Assembly: GCA_963575745.1 (NCBI GenBank)
Contig: CAUYUJ010000371.1
Location: forward strand, 50,695-114,694
Reading direction: 5' to 3'
Length of the DNA stretch: 64,000 nucleotides
From: Prorocentrum cordatum
Lineage: Eukaryota; Sar; Dinophyceae; Prorocentrales; Prorocentraceae
The position numbers and the translations under genes are program-made. Each line of letters begins with the position of its first letter. Within the stretch, counting starts at the first letter, position 1. The notes under the pieces were generated by a model. That model did no database searches, was not told the DNA's origin, and saw nothing but the letters and a program-made list of their open reading frames with translations. Positions 55,990-64,000 of the stretch are shown here, one piece after another.

Positions 55990-57480
55990 GGCGTTTTTTC
56001 TATTCTGGACAATACAGAACTCCCCACGCGCGAGCGCGCGCGGGTGACACGTGTCACCCGCGCGCTTCCGTCGGTCTTCTATTCGGTTGCACAGAAAGTT
56101 TGACTTCAGTTTGTGGAATTGCGTGGCAACTTTTTATAGTGGTCGACAGAACTCGATCCCCACGCGCGCGCACGCGCGCGGGTGACACGTCTCACCAGCG
56201 CGCGTACGTCGGCCTCTTTAAAGGGCCACAGAAATTTCAAATTCAGTTTTTGAAATTGCATGGTAGCGTTTGTGTTGTCAACAATGCAGAACTCCGCACG
56301 CGCGCGCGCGTCCGCGCGCGCGCGCGTGGCGAGTTCGAACGCATTGTTCACAATAGAAAAGTCTGTCACTCCGTCGGCCTCCTTAAAGGGCCACCAGAAA
56401 ATTCAAATTTAGTTTTTGGAATTACATACTGGCTTTTCTATTGTCGACAATACAGAACCCGCACGCGCGCGCGCGCGTCCGCGCGCGCGCGCGCGGCGTG
56501 GCGGGTTCGAATGTATTGTTCACAATAGAGAAGTCGGCCACTCCGTCGGCCTCCCTTAAAGGGCCCAGAAATTTCAAATTTGTTTTTGGAATTACATACT
56601 GGCTTTTCTATTGTCGACAATACAAAATCCGCGCGCGCGCGCGTCCGAGCCGCGCGCGCGTCCGCGCGCGCGCGCGCGTGGCGAGTTCGAATGTATTGTT
56701 CACAATAAAGAAGTCGGCCACTCCGTCGGCCTCCTTAAGGGCCCCAGAAAATTCAAATGTTAGTTTTTGGAATTACATACTGGCTTTTCTAGTGTCGACA
56801 ATACAGAACTCCGCGCGCGCGCGTCCGCGCGCGCGCGCGTCCGCGCGCGCGCGCGCGTGGCGAGTTCGAATGTATTGTTCACAATAGAGAAGTCGGCCCA
56901 CTCCGTCGGCCTCCTTAAAGGGCCCAGAAATTTCAAATTTAGGTTTTTGGAATTACATACTGGCTTTTCTATTGTCGACAATACAGAACTCCGCACGCGC
57001 GCGCGCGTCCGAGCGTCCGCGCGCGCGCGCGTGGCGAGTTCGAATGATATTGTTCACAATAGAAAAGTCTGCCACTCCGTCGGTCTCCTTAAAGGGCCAC
57101 AGAAAATTCAAATTCAGTTTTTTGAATTACATGCTGGCTTTTCTAGTGTCGACAATACAGAACTCCGCACGCGCGCGCGCGTGGCGAGTTCGAATGTATT
57201 GTTCACAATAGAGAAGTCGGCCACTCCGTCGGCCTCCTTAAAGGGCCCCAGAAATTTCAAATTTAGTTTTTGGAATTACATACTGGCTTTTCTATTGTCG
57301 CCAATACAGAACTCCGCACGCGCGCGCGCGCGCGTCCGCGCGCGCGCGCGCGTGGCGGGTTCGAATGTCGGCCTCCTATAGATGGTCGACAATCTCCGCG
57401 CGCGCGCGTCCGCGCGCGCGCGTGGCGAGTTCTGTACTGTCCACAATAGAAAACTCGGCCCGCAATCCGTCGGTTTCCTG
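55990..57480. repeat. Tandem array near the right end, ~130-185 bp units with CGCG tracts
   Basis: About nine units, each with: TTGTCGACAATACAGAACTC; a CGCGCGCG tract of variable length; GGCGAGTTCGAATGTATTGT; CACAATAGA; CCACTCCGTCGGCCTCCTTA; AAGGGCCC; and AAATTCAAATTTAGTTTTTG. The ATTGTCGACAAT box recurs at about 56,438, 56,616, 56,793, 56,973, 57,143 and 57,295; earlier units are more diverged. CG tracts of 15-40 bp are candidates for Z-DNA. The array starts about 300 bp inside the right end of the 22.6-kb element. Confidence 0.85.
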
Positions 57481-57599
57481 TCAAGGTTGTAGAGATGTCA
57501 CTGTATTACATGGCTGCTTGCTAAAATATCAACGCCTCGGGTATCAATACCACTTGTAAGGAAGCTAACATAATTATAAGTTAAGAAGCCAAAATGTGC

Positions 57600-57735
57600 A
57601 AAAATCAATCCGTTGGGACAAAAATCAATCCGCTGCTACCAAAAATCAATCCACCTTTAGAAAAATCAATCCGCTTTGAAAATTATCAATCCATCCATTC
57701 GATTTCAATCCGTGCTACTCTTTTCAATCCGTCTG
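57600..57735. repeat. Right subterminal ATCAATCC repeats
   Basis: Seven or eight copies of AAATCAATCCGC-like units, spaced about 16-22 bp, between 57,603 and 57,731. Most are in the same (plus) orientation as the left-end copies. The unit is shared only by the two ends of the 22.6-kb block. Confidence 0.7.
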
Positions 57736-57777
57736 GAGCGGATTGAAAAAATCATGATGGAGGATGTCAGGGTAGTG
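57721..57777 (-). repeat. Right terminal inverted repeat of the 22.6-kb element
   Basis: 57 bp; read on the minus strand it starts CACTACCCTGACATCCT, then TCATGATTTTTT and the CAATCCGC/ACGGATTG hairpin. It matches the left end at about 47 positions. Confidence 0.75.
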
Positions 57778-58340
57778 GGGATGCGATCGACAGAATCTGC
57801 AACGCAGCTGAAGTCGCGGCCTAAAGCCGTCAGCGACGAGAATCGCGGAGCGAGTGCCCTTGAGAGCCGCGCGCGAAGACGAGCGCAAATGCCGTGGAAC
57901 GAGGGGGGGCGCTCGATCTCGGCAGCCGAGAAGCCGTGGAAATCATGCTCCGTGAGCTCCGCGCCAGTCGGGAAGTAAGCCACGATCAATTCCAAGCCCC
58001 CCTCCGGGCCGCGCAACTCCAGTTTGGCGGCCCTGCCTGGAAGGGCCAATCTTCCACGCGGGGCGCGGGTCGGACTCCTGGGGCAACGCGTCCTGGGCGA
58101 TGATGCGGACCCACGCGCGGGCGGTCGTAGCGCCCGCCGACCACCGCGACGAGGCGCCGGGGGGGGGCGCCAGATGTCGCGGGCGCCCGTTGTTCCGTGA
58201 GCCTCCGTGGCCATGACCACCTGCGCGCGGTTAAGGAGCGAGCCCGCGTGCGAAACCTTGACCTCCTGCCAGCCCTGCGCGACCGCGAAGAAAGCTCTCG
58301 CGTTCCACAGGGCCACCGAAAGGGCCCCCCTGAACTGTCC
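57778..58340 (-). pseudogene. LINE B endonuclease N-terminal half, cut by the 22.6-kb insertion
   Basis: Minus-strand frame with VALWNARAFFA (N-terminal Asn strand), VVMATEAHGTTGA (catalytic Glu), LELIVAYFPTG and HDFHGF. It ends with LTALGRDFSCVADSVDRI just before the right terminal inverted repeat. In the usual GDFN motif, Gly is Arg and Asn is Ser here, so it may already have been inactive. The missing second half (GDTYEERHF..., ARLDRVHMN) starts at 35,133 on the same strand. Confidence 0.7.
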
Positions 58341-58798
58341 GAGCCGCCGCGTGGAGCTAGCCGCGGGCGCCGGCGGGGTGGCTTTCAGCAGAGGCCCGGC
58401 TGCGGCGATCGCGAAGGCCCCGAGAGCCCGGCGGACCCGAAGGAAATAATACATGGCGAGCGGGACGTCGTTTCCTGGACAGCCCAGATAGCGCTGCCAG
58501 GCGTCGCAGCAGGGAAGAAGACAAGGAAGCGGAGGCAGGGGCCGATCAGGAGGAACAGAAAACCCGTCGATAACATGCAACAAATTCGAACACCTCGAGA
58601 AACTCAATGTGGACGCACGCGGACCAGGAGAAGTCACATCAGGCGGGCCTCGTTCGCTCGGCGCGGCGGCTGCCACGCGGAGGGAGAATGCGACCTCGAT
58701 GAGCCAGCGGGGCCCCGTCCAAGGATATGCATCTACTTGCGCCCCAGCGTTCCAGCTGGGAGATGCCCCCATAATCGTCGGAGCGTGGGTGGGCTGGA
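58341..58798 (-). pseudogene. LINE B ORF1-endonuclease linker
   Basis: An open frame continuous with the endonuclease up to Met at 58,808. The composition is Pro/Ala/Arg-rich, with a hydrophobic stretch, RALGAFAIAAAGPLL, and no recognised domain. Confidence 0.4.
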
Positions 58799-60455
58799 CT
58801 AGATCCACGCCCCTGCCCCGTTTCCCGTCCCGCGCACCGCATTGAGCGCGTCGCTCAGGACCTCCACCTGGGCCTGGTCACTGCCGACCCTGATAATCTG
58901 CCAGTGCAGCCCCGCGCGCAACTTGCGCACCTCTTCCCGGTCCCGCAGACGGGCGCGGGCACGTCCAGGCGGGGCGTAGAAGTCGCGCGCCTGGAGGGGG
59001 AAGTACTGCCCAGGGCGCAGCCCATGTGCCTCGACGGCCTCCTGGAGCACCGCGCCGAACTGCGGCGTCACTTGATCCATGGGCATCGCAATCGCCCAAT
59101 TCGCCCTTGATAGCGATCTCCGCCATGTCCCCGATGCCTTCTCCTGCCTGTGCCGCCCGACGGGTGGCCGCCAGCGCCGCGGCGGTCGCAGAGGGGGGCG
59201 CCGCGGGGCGGCCGCCGTAGGCCGACGGACGGCAGCGAAAACGGGAGGCGGAGACCTCGGGGTCGTGCTTGAAAACTTGATCCATCGCACTCCCCCAGGT
59301 GCCCGAAGCAGCGCGTGGCAAGACGAGCGCCTTGGTGCGCGAGAGGAATACCAACTGCACGCATAGGGGCCGGAAGCGCGGGATGCAGTCTGGGAGGGTG
59401 AACTCTAAGATCATGGCTTCCCTGTTGTCGTAGATTGTGCCCAGCGCGAAGTGCGCAGTTGACGGCAGAAGCGAAGCGCGGATGCGGCTCAGGATGGCGA
59501 TGGCGCCCAGCTCGGCGCACTGCGCGGGGAAAACCAAATCCAAGCAAATCCTCGGAGCGCCCTGCGAGCTACTCGGACTGCGTCGGGGCTTGCGCACCGC
59601 GAGGATCTCCAAGCGCGGGTCCGCTAACGGGGGGGGGGGGGTTCGGGAGGTAGTCCGAGGGCATATCGAACGTCGCGATAATGGAGGATTCGATCATGAA
59701 CAAGGGCGTCAAGGCCTCGACCACGCGCGGCATCTGGCGCGGCATGTCCATCGAGATACCGAAGAGCGCAAGGCCCATCTGGACGTGCCGTGGCTGATTC
59801 CGGCCAGGCGGTATCAGCTCCAAGGGCTGCGAGCAGAAACGCTGCGACCAGACCACGGACGCCCAATTGTCTCCGAGGAACGGGTGCGACCACAGGTCCG
59901 TGACGCCCACAACGTCCTTCATGCCGTGAGAGGGCGGGAGGGGCGCCACCATCAGCAAACTGGATGGGCGCCTGGCCGGGTCCGCTCGCCGCAGGAGCGA
60001 TGCCAGGAGCCGGGCGCGAGCACCAGCATCTTTTGGGGTGCAAGCCACCGAATGTTGTCCAGCTGTCAGGCCGCACGCCCTGAGATCTCGTCACCCTGCT
60101 CCGAGAGCTCGGAGATACGGCGGGACACAGCCACATCGCCCTCGCTGTCGTTGTTGCTGCCGTTGTCGAGGATGCAAGACCACTGCGCGAGGAGGACCTC
60201 CTGATGGCCGAGAGGAGCGGAGGCGCGGAGAAGGGAGAGAGCGGCAGCGCCCAGCTCCTTCCAGAGTGGGAGCTTGATCGGCTTGAGCTTCTTCCGCTCT
60301 GCCAATACCCCCAAGAGCTCTTTCCCACAAGTCGAAGCCGCACCGCGGACCTCGCCGGCGATCTGGTGGATGCTGGTGCGGTCGGCGGCGGACAGGGGCG
60401 CCTTGAGCGTCAAGTCGCAGAGGGCAAGGGCCGTGCGCAAGACAAGACAAGACAA
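58799..60455 (-). pseudogene. LINE B ORF1 region (frameshifted)
   Basis: Successive minus-strand frames carry protein-like stretches. These are SIHQIAGEVRGAASTCGKEL and LPLWKELGAAALSLLRAS (60,066-60,455); HPFLGDNWASVVWSQRF and FGISMDMPRQMPRVVEALTP (59,569-60,048); a segment with FALGTIYDNREAMILEFTLP (58,878-59,612); and EEVRKLRAGLHWQIIRVGSD (58,799-59,290). Position directly 5' of the endonuclease identifies it as ORF1, the RNA-binding product of the LINE. No zinc finger is visible. Three or more frameshifts are needed to link the parts. Confidence 0.5.
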
Positions 60456-60559
60456 GAGACAAGAGCCCGCGTCGAGGCACCTACGAGGGTGCGGCGGGAG
60501 GGCACCGGGGCGCCAGAATAGGCTGGCCGCTCAGAAGCCGGGGTCGGGAAATGGCAGCC

Positions 60560-61370
60560 GGGTCGGACAGATGGGAGTGGGTACCGGAGCCGCAGTCGGA
60601 GAAGAAAAACCACACGTACCGCCACAACCCGATACATTTGACCAGAGTCGGGACCATCGTTGGAAAGATGGAGACAAGAATCGGGGCCGGAGTCGGAGAG
60701 ATGGGATAGGACCTGGAGTCTGAAAAGTCGGGACCCGGAGTCGGAGCCGGAGTCGGAGAGACGAGATGGGAGAGCCGGAGTCGGAGAGATGGGACCCGAA
60801 ATCGGAGCCAGAGTCGGAAGGATGTGATGGGAGAGCCGGAGTGGGAATTGGAGGTGGAGCTGGAGTCGGAGGGATGTGATGGGAGAGCCGGAGTCGGGAA
60901 GACGGGAGCCGGAGTCGGAGCCGGGGTCGGAGAGACCAAGAACTGCCGCCAGATTCGGGGAATCGGGAGTCGTATCAGCGAGCTGATCGGGAGTCGTGCA
61001 GGAGTCGGAGACGCAGCAGCCAGAGTCGGGGAGACGGGGTCGATCGTTGGAGCTGCAGTCGGAGGGGCGGGAGCCGGAGTCGGAAAGACGAGAGCCGGAG
61101 TCGGACAGGTGGAACCAGGGTTGGAGAGACGAGCAGGACTCGGAACGGCGATGGTAGCCGGAGTCGGAGAGGCTGGGGTCGGGGAGTGGCAGCCAGAGTC
61201 GGAGAGATAAGAGTAGGCGTCGGAGCCGCAGTCGGTGAGGTTGGAACCGGAAATCGGCACGGCCGGAGTCGGAAAGAGAAACGCAGGGGTCGGAGAGGCA
61301 GGAGCCGGAGTCGGAGAGACGAGTCCGGTAAATCGGATCCGGAGTCGGAAAGAGACGAGTTGGAGGTGGT
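60560..61370. repeat. GGAGTCGGAGCCGGAGTCGG degenerate minisatellite, ~800 bp
   Basis: Units of GGAGTCGGAG(A/C)GACGGGAGCC, with 6-, 18- and 30-bp sub-periods, repeat throughout. Minus-strand frames (up to 352 codons) read SDSGS, PTPAP or LRLR runs in all three phases, so they are repeat artefacts. Confidence 0.9.
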
Positions 61371-61516
61371 GAGGTGGTGAGGTGGTAAGACAAGTCTGGG
61401 CACCACATATGGTTAAGGTCTGCGCACAAACCCTTCCTCGAGAGTTTCCCACACCGTCGTGGAAGCAATGGAAAATAATTGCGCTGGTGTGATGGATGAT
61501 GGAGAGGACGGTGACG
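61371..61516. other. Short unique spacer
   Basis: GGTGAGGTGGTGAGGTGG triplication at 61,366-61,386, then unremarkable sequence. Confidence 0.4.
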
Positions 61517-62059
61517 TCATGAAATCTGGTAATTAAGATTGTCGTCGTCGTTGCGTCGTGCTCCTCCTGCTACGCCGGCCGTTTGTCTTCCCTCTTTCCT
61601 CCTGCTCCTCCTCCTCCTCCTCCTGCTGCCGCGCACGTTGTGTTTTATGCGACCGCCGTAGTGCCGCCGCTCCCGCAAAGCGGTGAGAATCGGCTGGCCT
61701 TGTCTTGTCTTCTTTCGCCCACGCGCTCCGGCGTATGGCATGAGTGAGTGAGTGAGTGTTGCGTCGTCGCACGCTGCACACAAATACTGTCGCAAGTCGT
61801 GAATCCATCTAAATTTGGGCCGCCCTGTTCTGCGGGTAGCGTTGTATCGGAGGTCTAGTTCCGGCGTCCACTTTAAAGCAAGTGTCGCCCATTCGGCGGC
61901 CTCCGTTGTTGCCAGGTGTCTCCAGTCATCGATATTGAGCCGTTTCAGACACTCCTCCGCGGCACGCGTGGATCGCCGGATCCAATCCGCCCATGGTTCT
62001 TCAACTTCTTCCGCCCACGGATCCAATCCGCCCAAGGGCCGTGCGCAAGCGCGCAGCAA
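61517..62059 (-). pseudogene. LINE C: C-terminal fragment of a third LINE
   Basis: The minus frame reads EEPWADWIRRSTRAAEECL, then LNIDDWRHLATTEAAEWATLA, WTPELDLRYN, and RRTGRPKFRWIHDLRQYL. From memory, this W-x-x-W-x-x-R-T...A-E, KW...W-P, GRPxxRW-x-D pattern closes the pol ORF of many LINEs. Nothing upstream of it on the same strand continues the element, so it is a 5'-truncated remnant, as usual for LINE copies. The segment GGATCCAATCCGCCCA is duplicated at its 5' edge (about 61,978 and 62,021). Poly-Arg and Lys low complexity follows. Confidence 0.6.
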
Positions 62060-62519
62060 TCAGTTGCTCCGACGGGGTGAGACCCTCGAAGCGGGCGAGG
62101 CCAAGGTACAACCACGGGTCCGCGGCGCCGACCACGTAGGCCAACTTCTTATAGATCACCTTCAGGGCGTCGAGGTTTGTGGGAAGGGCGATCGGGAGGT
62201 CGTTGATCGTAATACTGCTGGTAACCATCGCGTGGATCAGCTCGAAGTGCACGAGGATCTCCTGGTGCGCCCATTCCTGGAAGAGCGTGTCGCGGAGGGG
62301 GTCGGCATTAGAGTCTCCGGCAGCCGCGGTGCCGGCGCCAGGCGGCGCGGCCAGCGGATCGAACACCGCCAGCCTGGCAGCGGCCTGCGTCAGTCCACGT
62401 GACTTGCTCCTCCGAAGCCTCGTCCATGACATCGGCGGCGGCCGGGGCTGCCGCGCCCGCGCCGGTAGCGGCAGCAGCACGCGCGGCGCACAGGGCGCCT
62501 CCCGAAAGCGCCGGGGCAT
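62001..62519 (-). CDS. Unknown protein fragment
   Basis: The frame contains TLFQEWAHQEILVHFELIHA, then MVTSSITINDLPIALPTNLD and KVIYKKLAYVVGAADPWLYL. This is ordinary globular composition, unlike the surrounding repeats. No family is recognised. The C-terminal end runs into the duplicated sequence at the LINE C junction. It may be an exon of a host gene or an ORF1-like fragment of another mobile element. Confidence 0.35.
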   Translation of the reverse strand: MPRRFREAPCAPRVLLPLPARARQPRPPPMSWTRLRRSKSRGLTQAAARLAVFDPLAAPPGAGTAAAGDSNADPLRDTLFQEWAHQEILVHFELIHAMVTSSITINDLPIALPTNLDALKVIYKKLAYVVGAADPWLYLGLARFEGLTPSEQLIAARLRTALGRIGSVGGRS

Positions 62520-62659
62520 CCACGCCGCCTCCCACGAGACACAAGGGTGCAGCGTCTAGTCATCGCAAGCAGCGAGGGGAGTCTGAGCGGGACTGGGTGA
62601 GGCGCGGCTGCGCGCGGCGGGTGAGCCGGGGTAGCTCTTAGAGGACACCTTGAGGCTGC

Positions 62660-62835
62660 CGCAAAACTTCAAAACGAATGCGCGCGTCGCAAGAGCAACA
62701 TCCACAGTTTGCAAACCATCCGCCTTCCATCCTTGAAGCTGATGTTGAGTTTTGAAGACGAAGGCGCGCGGCGCAAAAGCGAGAGCCACAGTTTGTAAAA
62801 TAGCACGCCCTCCATCCTTGAAAACCGCTGCAGAT
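62660..62835. repeat. Two-and-a-half copies of an ~82-bp unit
   Basis: CAAAACTTCAAAACGAATGCGC...CCACAGTTTGCAAA...CCATCCTTGAA at about 62,660-62,740 recurs as TTTTGAAGACGAAGGCGC...CCACAGTTTGTAAA...CCATCCTTGAA at about 62,752-62,822. A partial third copy follows. Confidence 0.7.
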
Positions 62836-62939
62836 TTCAAACTTCAAGACCACCAATGGTGTGGAGCTTTTAATTCGGCGAAAAGCCTGACCCGCCCTAC
62901 TGATGGTGCGACGGAGAGGAGTTGCTTATACGGAAGATG

Positions 62940-63060
62940 TGGAGGAGACACAGGAGGAGGAGGAGGAGGAGGAGGAGGAAGAGGAGGAGGAGGAGGATGA
63001 AGAAGAGGAGGAGGAGGAGGAGGAGGAGGAGGAGGAATAGGAGGAGAAGGAGGAAGAGAG
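62940..63060. repeat. GGA/GAGGAG microsatellite
   Basis: GGAGGAGGAGG, GATGAAGAAG, then GGAGGAGG. It directly follows the donor site of the exon at 63,066-63,209 (minus), hence it lies at the start of that intron. Confidence 0.95.
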
Positions 63061-63065
63061 GGAAC

Positions 63066-64000
63066 CTGGAGGCCCTGGCCGCCGGCACTCGTCCAATTCT
63101 CCGCCACGGCATCGCCGAACGAGGCGCCGACGACGAAGGCGACGGGCCAGTACACGGAGCTCGCGACCTGCTTCAGGTCGAGGATGTGGCTCGCCTGGTC
63201 TCGGCACGCCTGGTCAGGAGAGAGGGGGAGAAGCTAGGTGAGCTCCCGCCATATCTGACATCAGACCTCTCCCACCATCCGCCGACGCCTGTCGTTGCGG
63301 ACCTCGAAGTCCAAAAAGAAACCCATCGAGACAAAAAACAAGAAAAGGAGGTGACGGATGAGCAGGAGGCTGAGCAGGATATAGCAGGAGGAGGGGGAGG
63401 AGGATGAGGACGGAAGGCGACGAGGAGGAACATCAGCAGCAGGAGCTGGAGTATGGAGAAGCGGGAGGAGCAAGATGACCAAGGGAAGGCGGGAAAGAGA
63501 AAGGAGCGGGGCGACAACGACGAACACTCTGATCCACATGAGCGGCCCGCGCTGGGGCGAGAGCGCCAGCCTGAACGATGGGAGCAAAGCGCCGATGCTA
63601 AAATGAGGCCTTCGCTGGAGCGGCAGCGCCGCTTTGAACGCAGGGGGCGGGCCTCTCCCCAGCCGTATTCAGGGGAGAGGAGAATAGTAGTCATATTGAA
63701 AAGCTGTAGGAGGATCGAATGGGAGGGAAGAGGAGCAGGAGGACCGTAGGACACTAGGGGGCTCACAGCGAAATTTAATAATAAATTAAGCACGTCTGAG
63801 CCAGCACTCCTCTCGAGTCTGGCTTCGCGTTCGCGCTCAGCACAGCGAAACTCGACCGCTTCCCGCGGATCGTCAAACCCGTGCAGCTGCGCGACACGGT
63901 ACATATCCAGGACACCGGGGGTGTTCAACCCATACACGGTACTGACCGCTGGGTCAGCACTCTCCGAGGACTCGGAAACAACCAGCATACCCTGCCACAA
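63066..64000 (-). CDS. Partial unknown gene: exon blocks at the right edge
   Basis: Exon 63,066-63,209 (144 bp, 48 codons) lies between acceptor CTGACCAG and donor CTCCAG|GTTCCC. It reads ACRDQASHILDLKQVASSVY, then WPVAFVVGASFGDAVAENWT. The helix SSVYWPVAFVVGASFGDAVA could be membrane-associated. A further block at ~63,790-64,000, continuing past the window edge, reads MLVVSESSESADPAVSTVYG, then LDMYRVAQLHGFDDPREAVE and a charged helix. A short block near 63,260-63,310 (EVRNDRRRRMVGE) may also belong. Connections and phase between blocks are not established, and no family is recognised. Confidence 0.4.

Noticed and set aside
60410-61468. 352- and 323-codon minus-strand frames rich in Ser/Asp/Gly or Pro/Thr
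   Set aside because: They translate the GGAGTCGGAGCC minisatellite in different phases; no unique sequence or domain is present.

Overview
This is a eukaryotic nuclear window, and its content points to a dinoflagellate. The evidence is: retrotransposon polyproteins of the Copia and LINE types that are abundant in dinoflagellate genomes; a DNA-transposon transposase of a dinoflagellate-typical kind; exon blocks with Lys-Arg-Pro-Ala (KRPA) repeat N-termini; very high GC with long simple-sequence tracts; and no bacterial-style operons. Species cannot be assigned from sequence alone. All domain and family calls rest on visible motifs and recalled family patterns; no database search was run.

Layout. 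1 to ~11,250: a decayed Ty1/Copia element on the minus strand (gag, protease, integrase, RT, RNase H and a C-terminal extension, broken by frameshifts), running off the left edge. 11,340-21,600: mostly non-coding GC-rich repeats, including a 1,491-bp tandem duplication, a 42-bp minisatellite and microsatellites, with one convincing intact single-exon gene, a leucine-rich-repeat protein (15,236-16,057, minus). ~21,600-29,600: plus-strand LINE A (ORF1 with a RanBP2-like zinc finger, endonuclease, RT, RNase H, C-terminal zinc motif), broken by frameshifts, a nonsense codon and an internal tandem duplication. 29,600-32,050: repeats and hairpins. 32,100-62,060 is nested: minus-strand LINE B lies in two halves (32,100-35,133 and 57,778-60,455), separated inside its endonuclease domain by a 22.6-kb block with matching terminal inverted repeats (35,134 and 57,777; termini A/C-ACTACCC). 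A fragment of a third LINE lies at 61,517-62,059. The right edge (63,066-64,000) holds minus-strand exon-like blocks of an unknown gene.

The 22.6-kb block is the most interesting object. It has CACTA-like ends, subterminal ATCAATCC repeats at both ends, a spliced transposase-like gene (36,565-38,848, minus), and at least two further intron-rich minus-strand gene models: a ~12-exon gene at 39,671-44,537 and a gene ending in a KRPA/acidic exon at 51,079-55,353. There is a probable third exon cluster at 49,626-50,740. Its introns and spacers are filled with microsatellites, an 11-bp satellite with a 207-bp higher-order period, and a CG-rich tandem array near the right end. I read it as a large, multi-gene CACTA-like transposon nested in a LINE. 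The insertion geometry is directly visible; the family label and gene models are inference.
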